A stretch of 64,000 nt of DNA from an uncultured Lachnospiraceae bacterium (GTDB lineage Bacteria > Bacillota > Clostridia > Lachnospirales > Lachnospiraceae), in contig CAJUFL010000002.1 of the NCBI GenBank assembly GCA_910585605.1, positions 1 through 64,000 of the forward strand. The letters run 5' to 3'. The position numbers were made by a program, and so were the translations under genes. Within the stretch, counting starts at the first letter, position 1; each line of letters opens with the position of its first letter. Of the stretch, positions 17,650 through 25,628 are shown one piece after another. Under the pieces are notes generated by a model that saw nothing but the letters and a program-made list of their open reading frames with translations, searched no databases and was not told the origin of the DNA.

Positions 17650-19479
17650 TTATTTATTAATTCTGGAACGCTTTCTCAAAGTCGGATCTAAAATCTTTTT
17701 CCGGATACGGATATGTTCCGGTGTAATCTCCAAAAGCTCATCCGTATCAATGAACTCTAAAGCCTGCTCCAGACTTAAAATTCTTGGAGGCGTCAGCTTT
17801 AATGCATCATCTGCTCCCGAAGACCGGGTATTCGTCAAATGCTTTGCCTTACACACATTAATTTCAATATCCTCTGCCTTTCCCGTCTGTCCGATTACCA
17901 TTCCTGCGTATACCTGCTCTCCCGGTCCGATAAACAGTGTTCCCCTGTCCTGTGCATTATAAAGACCATATGTGATAGTCGTTCCCGTCTCAAATGCAAT
18001 CAGGGAACCCTGATTTCTATAAGTCATGTCTCCCTTATAAGGACCATAGTCATCAAAAATCGTATTGATAATTCCAGTTCCCTTAGTAGAAGTCATAAAA
18101 TCACCCCTGAAACCTATCAATCCTCTGGCTGGAATATGAAATTCCAAACGCACCGTTCCGTCATGGGCAGGCGTCATTGCCTGTAATTCTCCCTTACGCT
18201 CATTTAACATACTGATGATCGTCCCGGAAAACTCCTCTGGTACATCAATGTAGGCAGTCTCCATGGGCTCCAATTTCTTGCCCTTTTCATCTGTCTTATA
18301 AATAACTTCTGCCTTGCTTACTGCAAATTCATATCCTTCACGACGCATATTTTCAATCAATACAGACAAATGCAGTTCTCCACGTCCCGATACCTTATAA
18401 GTATCCGTCCCCTCTGTTTCTTCCACACGCAAAGAAACATCTGTATTCAGTTCTCGGAACAATCTGTCCCTTAAATGTCTGGACGTTACAAATTTACCCT
18501 CTTTTCCGGCAAGAGGCGAATCATTAACCATAAAATTCATGGAAATTGTCGGCTCGGATATCTTCTGGAAAGGAATCGGCTGCGGATTATCCACAGAACA
18601 TAATGTATCCCCAATATGAATATCTGCGATACCGGAAATCGCCACAATTGCACCAATTCCGGCTTCTTTTGTTTCTACCTTATTCAGTCCCTCAAATTCA
18701 TACAGCTTTCCAATCTTAACTTTTTTACACTTGCTCTCATCATGAGCATTCACTAAGAGAACCTCCTGATTGAGCTTAAGAATTCCATTATCAACCTTCC
18801 CCACACCGATGCGCCCGACGTACTCATTATAATCAATGGTAGAGATTAATACCTGGGTATCCGCATCAGGATCCCCTGTCGGAGCAGGAATATAGTCAAT
18901 AATAGTCTCAAAAAGAGGCGACATATCCACCGCTTCTTCATCCATACCAGTCTTTGCCACACCATCCTTTGCAGACGCATATACAAACGGGCAGTCAAGC
19001 TGTTCATCTGTCGCTTCCAGATCAAGCAAAAGTTCCAGAACTTCTTCTTCTACTTCCTCTACTCTTGCTTCCGGACGGTCAATTTTGTTTACACATACGA
19101 TTACATGAAGACTTAATTCCAGTGCCTTTTTTAATACAAATTTGGTCTGCGGCATGGCCCCTTCAAAGGCATCTACTACAAGAATCACACCGTTTACCAT
19201 TTTAAGAACACGTTCCACCTCTCCACCAAAATCCGCATGACCTGGTGTATCAATGATATTAATCTTTGTTCCCTTATAATCTACTGCCGTATTTTTAGAA
19301 AGAATCGTGATTCCCCGTTCCCTTTCGATATCATTGGAATCCATGACACGCTCTGCCACTTCCTGATTCTCCCTAAAAACACCGCTTTGTTTTAAAAGTT
19401 CATCCACTAAGGTTGTTTTACCATGATCTACATGGGCAATTATCGCTACATTACGAATATCTTCTCTTGAAATCTGCAT
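17650..19479 (-). CDS. typA: Ribosome-associated GTPase TypA/BipA
   Basis: 609 residues, the usual length. Translation-factor GTPase motifs are in order: AHVDHGKTT (G1, about residue 16), RGIT (G2), DTPGHADFG (G3, about 77), NKIDRPEA (G4, about 131) and SAKDG. These are followed by EF-G-like domains II, III and V and the TypA-specific C-terminal domain (RGLIGFRGDF, VCKAKHLTNTRSSG). TypA binds the ribosome and supports 50S assembly and stress growth. The ATG follows AAGGAAG. It has its own promoter and strong terminator, so it is probably a single-gene unit. Confidence 0.97.
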   Translation of the reverse strand: MQISREDIRNVAIIAHVDHGKTTLVDELLKQSGVFRENQEVAERVMDSNDIERERGITILSKNTAVDYKGTKINIIDTPGHADFGGEVERVLKMVNGVILVVDAFEGAMPQTKFVLKKALELSLHVIVCVNKIDRPEARVEEVEEEVLELLLDLEATDEQLDCPFVYASAKDGVAKTGMDEEAVDMSPLFETIIDYIPAPTGDPDADTQVLISTIDYNEYVGRIGVGKVDNGILKLNQEVLLVNAHDESKCKKVKIGKLYEFEGLNKVETKEAGIGAIVAISGIADIHIGDTLCSVDNPQPIPFQKISEPTISMNFMVNDSPLAGKEGKFVTSRHLRDRLFRELNTDVSLRVEETEGTDTYKVSGRGELHLSVLIENMRREGYEFAVSKAEVIYKTDEKGKKLEPMETAYIDVPEEFSGTIISMLNERKGELQAMTPAHDGTVRLEFHIPARGLIGFRGDFMTSTKGTGIINTIFDDYGPYKGDMTYRNQGSLIAFETGTTITYGLYNAQDRGTLFIGPGEQVYAGMVIGQTGKAEDIEINVCKAKHLTNTRSSGADDALKLTPPRILSLEQALEFIDTDELLEITPEHIRIRKKILDPTLRKRSRINK

Positions 19480-19538
19480 AATACTTCTTCCTTTACACTT
19501 TCAATGCTTTCCATAATAATTTGTACACAACGTTTACA

Positions 19539-19567
19539 AGTGTAGCACAAAGGACATTAGCTTTCAA
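19539..19567 (-). promoter_or_regulatory. Sigma-A promoter of typA
   Basis: On the minus strand TTGAAA (19567-19562), 17 nt, extended TGC, and TACACT (19544-19539). The layout is the same as the hydratase promoter. Confidence 0.7.
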
Positions 19568-19588
19568 GAAATTTTTTCTATAATCAAA

Positions 19589-20971
19589 TTACTGGGGATA
19601 TTCGATTCTTTTCCCTTCAGTTCCGCTTTTTGCGATTTGCAGCATATTTTCCAAATCAGCAATCAATTCCTTGGAATAATGCTCTGCTTCCCCATAAATT
19701 TGCTCTGCCCGGAAATAGTCTTCACAATTCAAGGCCTCTATTACATCTCCGCCAAACTTATGGAACTTCTTGTGCTTAGCACCCAGTGCATTCCATATTG
19801 GAAGAATACCCGGTATTTTTGGTGTCAGTGCATAATAAAAATGTCCAAACCCACATTTTGAAGAATCTAACTGTAACGGCATTACTTGCTTTTGCCTCAC
19901 CATTTTTTCCAAATTAGACAGCCATGTATGATGAGCTGAAATCGCATTATTCACGTAAGAAGCAAATTCTGAATTTTCCAAATGAAAAAACGCATCCTCT
20001 GTCATGGTTCCCATCTGCTTCACTGTTTCATCCAATGTTTTTTCGATGTCAACAACCGGTTCTGCCGCCTTTTTCAAATCCTGGCTGACATTTTGCATAA
20101 AGTCAGTGCTATCCCGCAGCTGATTCTCCATTTTTGTCATGGAGCCAGTGATTTCCTCACTTACAGATGCAATAGAACTAACCGAATCATTTACTTTAGA
20201 AACATTATTTTGGTTTTCACTGTTTAACTCCCATATATTTTCAATCTTTTCCGTCATTGTGCCAAGTGCATCAATGGTACTGCCTGCACTCTTCACACTC
20301 TTTTGGGATGCACCCTTTATGCTGTCTACAAGATCCCCCATACTCTGGGTCAGTTTCTGGGTCTCTTCTGCCAATCCGCGAATCTCATTTGCCACAACTG
20401 CAAATCCCTTTCCGGCAGTACCTGCTCTTGCAGCCTCAATAGAAGCATTTAATGCCAGTAAATTTGTCTGCATGGAAATATCGTCAATTCCGGCAACAAC
20501 ATTATTCATCTGATTAATAACTGCCAGAAGTTCATCCAGATCTTTCTGCATTTCTCCCGATACCTTAATGGTCTGATTAGAAAGCTCTTTAATCATAGTG
20601 AGCTCTCCCTGACTCTGCTCGATCTTTTCATATACCTCCTGCGTCTGCGTGGAGACTTCAACAATAGTATTTGTCAGCTCCTCATGCTGATTGCTGGAGC
20701 TGCCACCTGCACTGCCGAAAATAGTTTCGGTAGCTCTTGCTACATCCATTGATATATCCATAATTCTCTCTGTCTGATGCTGCATCATCAGGTCAAGTGA
20801 ACTAATCTGCATAACTGCCTTAATATTTTTCTCAAATATCTCTGCAAACTGTTTTCTTCCGTCTGACAGTCTGTGGTAAATACTATTTAATTCAGGTTCT
20901 TTAGAGTAATCCTCTTTTCGTAATTCTGAAACTGCTCTGGTAAGCTTTTTTCTTTTACTCTCGTTCCCCAT
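19589..20971 (-). CDS. Soluble chemoreceptor with zinc-binding CZB domain
   Basis: About 460 residues with no membrane segment. The methyl-accepting signalling hairpin is centred on DDISMQTNLLALNASIEAARAG and GFAVVANEIRGLAE. The C-terminus carries a CZB (chemoreceptor zinc-binding) domain: the leading His in NNAISAHHTWL, SSKCGFGHFYYAL with Cys and His, and LGAKHKKFH with His, giving the usual one-Cys, three-His set. CZB receptors sense zinc and, in some species, hypochlorous acid through the Cys. The preferred ATG (20971) has AAAGGAG 8 nt upstream. It lies downstream of the glgB terminator; I see no clear promoter of its own. Confidence 0.88.
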   Translation of the reverse strand: MGNESKRKKLTRAVSELRKEDYSKEPELNSIYHRLSDGRKQFAEIFEKNIKAVMQISSLDLMMQHQTERIMDISMDVARATETIFGSAGGSSSNQHEELTNTIVEVSTQTQEVYEKIEQSQGELTMIKELSNQTIKVSGEMQKDLDELLAVINQMNNVVAGIDDISMQTNLLALNASIEAARAGTAGKGFAVVANEIRGLAEETQKLTQSMGDLVDSIKGASQKSVKSAGSTIDALGTMTEKIENIWELNSENQNNVSKVNDSVSSIASVSEEITGSMTKMENQLRDSTDFMQNVSQDLKKAAEPVVDIEKTLDETVKQMGTMTEDAFFHLENSEFASYVNNAISAHHTWLSNLEKMVRQKQVMPLQLDSSKCGFGHFYYALTPKIPGILPIWNALGAKHKKFHKFGGDVIEALNCEDYFRAEQIYGEAEHYSKELIADLENMLQIAKSGTEGKRIEYPQ

Positions 20972-21007
20972 ATTCATTTCTCCTTTTCTTAAATATTTTA
21001 CATTTTT

Positions 21008-21058
21008 AAAAAGGGTTAAATCAGTCCAAAACATTCATGAATTTTACTAATTTAACCC
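21008..21058 (-). terminator. Terminator of glgB
   Basis: On the minus strand GGGTTAAATTAGT and ACTGATTTAACCC form a 13-bp stem with one G-T juxtaposition, followed by TTTTT. It lies between glgB and the chemoreceptor gene. Confidence 0.82.
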
Positions 21059-21073
21059 ATTTGCTACTACTTG

Positions 21074-23395
21074 CTATTTTTTTGGTGTCGTCTTCTTTCC
21101 GGCTTTTGCAGTTTTACCGCTTTTCGAGACTGACTTTGCTGCTGTTTTCTTTGGTGTATCTTCTTTATAATCATACTTAAATACAGTAACTGACAAAGGT
21201 GGCAGATGCATCGCAATAGAATGCTTTTTCCCATTCCATGGCTCATTCGATGCCTTGATCGGCTCTGCATTTAATCTTCCCTGTCCTCCAAATTCTACTG
21301 CATCTGAATTCAGAATCTCCGTATAGTTACCAGAACAAGGAACTCCTACAATGAAACCATTCCTGTCTACTGGTGTAAAATTACATACAAACAACAATTG
21401 GTCTTTGGCAGTAGAGCCACGGCGGATAAAGGAAATGATACTGCTTTGCGGATCATCGCAGCTAATCCATTCAAATCCCATCTGATCCTGATCATTATAG
21501 TACATCGCATCATAGTCATGATATAATGTATTCAATGCTTTTACATAATTCTGAATACCTTTGTGACTCTTTGCATCTTCTCCTTCCATCAGGAACCAGT
21601 CAAGGCTTCTTGCCTCACTCCATTCTCTAAGCTGAGCAAACTCCTGACCCATAAATAACAGCTTTTTCCCTGGATGTCCATACATAAATCCATAAGCCGT
21701 ACGAAGATTTGCAAACTTATCATCATGAAGTCCTGGCATCTTATTGAGCATAGAACATTTCAGATGTACAACCTCATCATGTGAGATAACTAAAATAAAG
21801 TTTTCGGAATACGCATACATCAGACTAAAGGTCAGGCGATTATGGTTAAACTGTCTGAAATATGGATCTAACTTCATATATTCCAAAAAATCATTCATCC
21901 AGCCCATATTCCATTTGAACAGAAATCCCAGACCATCCATTGTCACCGGTGCGGTAACACCTGCCCAGGAAGTAGATTCCTCTGCTATGACAAATACACC
22001 AGGCTCCAGTTCCTCAATGGTCTTATTCAGCTTCATTAACAGCTTAATGGCATCATAATTCTCATTACCACCATCTTCATTTGGCAGCCAGTTACCATCC
22101 TGCTTACCATAATCAAGATATAACATGGAAGCAACCGCATCCACACGAAGTGCATCCACATGATACTCTCTTGCCCAGAAAACAGCATTTGCAATCAGGA
22201 AATTGGACACCTCATTCCTTCCGAAATCAAATATATAAGTCCCCCAGTCAGGATGCTCCCCTCTTCTGGAATCAGGATGCTCAAATAAAGGCATACCATC
22301 AAACTTACCTAAACCATGTGCATCCCTTGGGAAATGTGCCGGTACCCAGTCTAGAATCACACTGATTCCATTCTTATGCATATAATCAACAAAATACATA
22401 AAATCTTCCGGATCCCCATATCTTCTGGTAGGGGCATAATAATTGGTCACCTGATATCCCCACGAACCGTCAAAAGGATACTCTGCAATACCCATTAATT
22501 CGATATGTGTATACCCCATCTCTTTTACATACTCTGCAACCATATGGGCAAGCTCACGATAACTAAAAAATCCGTTGTCACTGTCCTCTACCTTCTTTTT
22601 CCAGGAACCCAGATGTAACTCATAGATTGCCATCGGCTTTCGCATAGCATCCGTTCTGGAAACTTTTTTACGATTTTCAATCCACGCTGTATCCTTCCAC
22701 CGGTATTTTGTAATGTCCTTTACCACATTCGCATTATCGGGACGGAACTGACAACAGTTTCCAAAAGGATCTGCTTTATAGATGTCTTCTCCAAAACGTG
22801 TTAATATATTAAACTTATATACCGCATCTTCTCCCACATCCGGAATAAACAACTCATAGATTCCCGATGTACCCATCATATGCATAGGATGAAGAGCACC
22901 ATCCCACATATTAAAATCGCCTACCACAGAAACCCTTCTTGCATGGGGTGCCCAGACTGCAAAATACGTACCTGACACACCATCGATCTTCATAGGATGT
23001 GCACCTAATTTTTTATAGATATCCCAATGATTTCCTTCCGAAAACAAATATATATCCATAGAACCAATCTGGCTTTCAAAGCTGTAAGGATCCGCAGAAA
23101 CAACAGTAGAACCATCCTGATAATTTGTTACCAGACGGTATTTACTTCCGGAAAATTTTTTCTTGGGAAGATACAATGCATAAAATCCTCTGTCATCCAC
23201 TTTCTCCATCTCGTATTCCGTTTTGCCTGTGGGTGCAATTACTTTACAGCTTGCAGAATGCGGTTTGAATGCAGTAATCATCTGACCTTCTCCATAATCA
23301 TGATTACCTAACAGATGCTTGGGTGCATTGATCTTGCCATCCATTAATTCATCAAAGAGTATCCAATTCATCCACTGTTCAATTTTTACGTTCAT
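21074..23395 (-). CDS. glgB: 1,4-alpha-glucan (glycogen) branching enzyme
   Basis: 773 residues. The order is an N-terminal CBM48-type beta domain (KLGAHPMKIDGVSGTYFAVWAPHARRVSVVGDFN), a GH13 barrel, and a C-terminal beta domain. Catalytic motifs: DWVPAHFP, ALRVDAVASML (nucleophile Asp about 418), VIAEEST (Glu about 473) and ISHDEVVH (Asp about 540). It makes alpha-1,6 branches in glycogen. The last 30 residues form a Lys/Ser/Thr/Ala-rich tail (SVSKSGKTAKAGKKTTPKK) that is unusual for GlgB and probably disordered. GGGAGG lies 5 nt before the ATG. No other glycogen gene is nearby. Confidence 0.95.
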   Translation of the reverse strand: MNVKIEQWMNWILFDELMDGKINAPKHLLGNHDYGEGQMITAFKPHSASCKVIAPTGKTEYEMEKVDDRGFYALYLPKKKFSGSKYRLVTNYQDGSTVVSADPYSFESQIGSMDIYLFSEGNHWDIYKKLGAHPMKIDGVSGTYFAVWAPHARRVSVVGDFNMWDGALHPMHMMGTSGIYELFIPDVGEDAVYKFNILTRFGEDIYKADPFGNCCQFRPDNANVVKDITKYRWKDTAWIENRKKVSRTDAMRKPMAIYELHLGSWKKKVEDSDNGFFSYRELAHMVAEYVKEMGYTHIELMGIAEYPFDGSWGYQVTNYYAPTRRYGDPEDFMYFVDYMHKNGISVILDWVPAHFPRDAHGLGKFDGMPLFEHPDSRRGEHPDWGTYIFDFGRNEVSNFLIANAVFWAREYHVDALRVDAVASMLYLDYGKQDGNWLPNEDGGNENYDAIKLLMKLNKTIEELEPGVFVIAEESTSWAGVTAPVTMDGLGFLFKWNMGWMNDFLEYMKLDPYFRQFNHNRLTFSLMYAYSENFILVISHDEVVHLKCSMLNKMPGLHDDKFANLRTAYGFMYGHPGKKLLFMGQEFAQLREWSEARSLDWFLMEGEDAKSHKGIQNYVKALNTLYHDYDAMYYNDQDQMGFEWISCDDPQSSIISFIRRGSTAKDQLLFVCNFTPVDRNGFIVGVPCSGNYTEILNSDAVEFGGQGRLNAEPIKASNEPWNGKKHSIAMHLPPLSVTVFKYDYKEDTPKKTAAKSVSKSGKTAKAGKKTTPKK

Positions 23396-23449
23396 AAAAA
23401 CCTCCCTTAATACGATATACGTATCATCATCTTAATTTGAAGAGTAATC

Positions 23450-23507
23450 AAAAACCCCGCGGCAGTCGCCAAGGTCATGAAACATGGCTTTGGCTCGTTG
23501 CTCGCGG
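23450..23507 (-). repeat. Palindromic repeat (copy B) in the glgB leader, terminator-like
   Basis: A hairpin of about 50 nt: CCGCG/CGCGG outer, GCA/TGC middle and GCCAA-CATG/CATG-TTGGC inner blocks around a 3-nt loop. On the minus strand it is followed by GGGGTTTTTG. It shares GCAGTCGC-AA and TTGGCTCG-TGC with copy A at 2701-2800. Since it lies between the glgB promoter and start codon, it could attenuate transcription. Confidence 0.6.
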
Positions 23508-23525
23508 AAATAAATAATTAGCTAT

Positions 23526-23554
23526 ATCATACCACTTTTTATAGCTTCTGTAAA
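23526..23554 (-). promoter_or_regulatory. Probable glgB promoter
   Basis: On the minus strand TTTACA (23554-23549), 17 nt, TATGAT (23531-23526). The 5' leader to the glgB ATG would be about 125 nt and contains the palindromic repeat. Confidence 0.65.
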
Positions 23555-23605
23555 TGCAATCCAGCAAGATTATAGGCATTTGTCTATTATTAAATACACT
23601 CCTTT

Positions 23606-24784
23606 TTAATGATGGAATAACCGTATTCCCGTAAATGCCATAACCATATCATACTGGTCACAGCACTCAATAACAAGGTCATCCCGGACAGAACCGCCCG
23701 GCTGTGCAATATACTTAACACCACTTTTATGCGCTCTTTCAATATTATCTGAAAATGGGAAAAATGCATCCGATCCTAAGGTTACATCCTTATTGCCATC
23801 AAGCCATGCTCTTTTCTCTTCTCTGGTAAATACTGCAGGTTTCACCTTAAAACGCTTCTGCCATTCCCCTTCCCGCAGCACATCTTCATACTCGTCTCCA
23901 ATATAAACATCAATAGCATTATCACGGTCGGCACGTCCCAAGCCATCTACAAACTGTAGCCCTAAGACCTGAGGTGCCTGACGCAGATACCAGTTATCTG
24001 CCTTCTGTCCTGCCAGTCTGGTACAATGGATTCTCGACTGCTGACCTGCACCAATGCCAATAGCCTGTCCTGCCTTAACATAGCATACGGAATTTGACTG
24101 TGTATACTTCAAAGTAATCAAGGCTATCTTGATGTCGATCAATGCTGACTCCGGAATCTCTTTACACCTCGTTACTATATTAGATAACAGTTCGGCATCA
24201 ATATTCAGTTCATTTCTTCCCTGTTCAAAAGTAATTCCATATACCTGCTTGCGTTCCAGCTGTTCCGGTACATAATCCGGATCAATCTGAATCACATTAT
24301 ATCCACCTTTTTTCTTTGCCTTTAATAACTCCAAAGCTTCTTCTGTGTATCCTGGTGCAATCACGCCATCGGAAACTTCCCGTTTGATCAGCCTTGCAGT
24401 ATCGGCATCACAGACATCAGATAACGCAATAAAATCGCCAAAAGAAGACATTCTGTCCGCACCTCTGGCTCTTGCATAAGCACAGGCAAGCGGCGATAAT
24501 TCTCCCAGATCATCCACCCAGTAAATCTTAGCTAACGTATCATCTAACGGAAGGCCCACTGCGGCTCCGGCAGGAGATACATGTTTAAAGGAGGTCGCAG
24601 CAGGAAGACCCGTTGCCTCTTTTAATTCTTTTACAAGCTGCCAGCCGTTAAATGCATCCAGAAAATTAATATAACCCGGTTTGCCATTTAATACTGTGAC
24701 AGGCAGTTCACTGCCATCCTCCATATATATCCTTGACGGTTTCTGATTTGGATTACATCCATATTTTAATTGAATCTCGTTCAT
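23606..24784 (-). CDS. Stand-alone AICAR formyltransferase (PurH C-terminal type)
   Basis: 392 residues matching only the formyltransferase half of bifunctional PurH. Visible: LKYGCNPNQKPSRIY at the start, the catalytic Lys-His in TSFKHVSPAGAAVG, SNSVCYVKAGQAIGIGAGQQSR, SDAFFPFSDNIERAHKSGVKYIAQPGGSVRDD. It transfers a formyl group from 10-formyl-THF to AICAR in de novo purine synthesis. The cyclohydrolase (MGS-like) half of PurH is absent. The gene directly upstream encodes a PurO-type IMP cyclohydrolase, which supplies the missing step; spacing is 41 nt. AGGAGG lies 6 nt before the ATG. Confidence 0.93.
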   Translation of the reverse strand: MNEIQLKYGCNPNQKPSRIYMEDGSELPVTVLNGKPGYINFLDAFNGWQLVKELKEATGLPAATSFKHVSPAGAAVGLPLDDTLAKIYWVDDLGELSPLACAYARARGADRMSSFGDFIALSDVCDADTARLIKREVSDGVIAPGYTEEALELLKAKKKGGYNVIQIDPDYVPEQLERKQVYGITFEQGRNELNIDAELLSNIVTRCKEIPESALIDIKIALITLKYTQSNSVCYVKAGQAIGIGAGQQSRIHCTRLAGQKADNWYLRQAPQVLGLQFVDGLGRADRDNAIDVYIGDEYEDVLREGEWQKRFKVKPAVFTREEKRAWLDGNKDVTLGSDAFFPFSDNIERAHKSGVKYIAQPGGSVRDDLVIECCDQYDMVMAFTGIRLFHH

Positions 24785-24825
24785 TCTTTTCCTCCTAATC
24801 CTATGCTTACATATCTATATTCACA

Positions 24826-25539
24826 TCACTGATTTTTATTTATGATTCTTGTCTCATATTCTCCTGAACAGATATCAATAAACCTGACAAACAAGGATAC
24901 TTTATTCTCTTCATTCAGGCTGTTCCATATCATATCGGTAAAACTGTCTATATCCCCTTTGATATCCACCCATTTAGGCTCACCTTCAAAACTCGGAAGC
25001 GGTTCTTCATTTCTTGCATATGTATGAATAAAACGTCCTTGTCCTGCTTTGGGATTTTCATAAGAAAAGGTATAACGATTACAGGAGTCTGCATCACCCT
25101 GATTACTCTTCAAAATTGACATGGAATATGTATACTGCCCATTTGCAACATGCATCACTCCTGAGATACGTGGTGTATAATTGGGTCCATCCGGTTCAAA
25201 TTCCCTTTTTCTTAAAGACTGCTCAAAAGTTAATTCCTCATCCAATCCTTCATAAACCGTATCTGTCTGATCTCCATTAGTCACAATGGTTTTATTCCCC
25301 AGCACCCGGACAGGTGCATAGATGATCAGGCTCGGATCCTCCAGCTTTGCGGGATCAAAAGCCTCCGTCCGGATTCCTTCCCCCTCTGTAACAAACACAC
25401 GGTTACGGCTATTGGAGCTTCTTCCCATGATAAAATAAGCGGTAACTGCTTTTGTCCCATCTTCCGATCTGCCGATAACAATACCTCGCCCAGGGTATGT
25501 ATTATTTTTCAACTCTGTCTCTAACGATATCTGTTTCAT
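24826..25539 (-). CDS. purO: PurO-type IMP cyclohydrolase
   Basis: About 237 residues. The sequence (NTYPGRGIVIGRSEDGTKAVTAYFIMGRSSNSRNRVF, then NTYPGRG-to-YTPRISGV and SCNRYTFSYENPKAGQGRFIHTY) fits the PurO/IMP_cyclohyd family, first described in methanogens and an Ntn-hydrolase fold. It closes FAICAR to IMP, the last step of de novo purine synthesis. The ATG at 25539 is preferred; AAGGAGG is 12 nt upstream, a little long, but the alternative starts overlap that site. It has its own promoter and precedes the AICAR formyltransferase gene, forming a two-gene replacement for purH. Confidence 0.9.
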   Translation of the reverse strand: MKQISLETELKNNTYPGRGIVIGRSEDGTKAVTAYFIMGRSSNSRNRVFVTEGEGIRTEAFDPAKLEDPSLIIYAPVRVLGNKTIVTNGDQTDTVYEGLDEELTFEQSLRKREFEPDGPNYTPRISGVMHVANGQYTYSMSILKSNQGDADSCNRYTFSYENPKAGQGRFIHTYARNEEPLPSFEGEPKWVDIKGDIDSFTDMIWNSLNEENKVSLFVRFIDICSGEYETRIINKNQ

Positions 25540-25577
25540 TCTGATAAGCATCCTCCTTTGAATCAAAATTCAATGAC

Positions 25578-25606
25578 ATCATACCGAAATTTTGACATGA
25601 ATGCAA
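25578..25606 (-). promoter_or_regulatory. Promoter of the purO-formyltransferase operon
   Basis: On the minus strand TTGCAT (25606-25601), 17 nt, TATGAT (25583-25578). About 30 nt before the purO start. No PurR-type box was recognised. Confidence 0.65.
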
Positions 25607-25628
25607 TACCCTATCACCAAAAGTTTTA

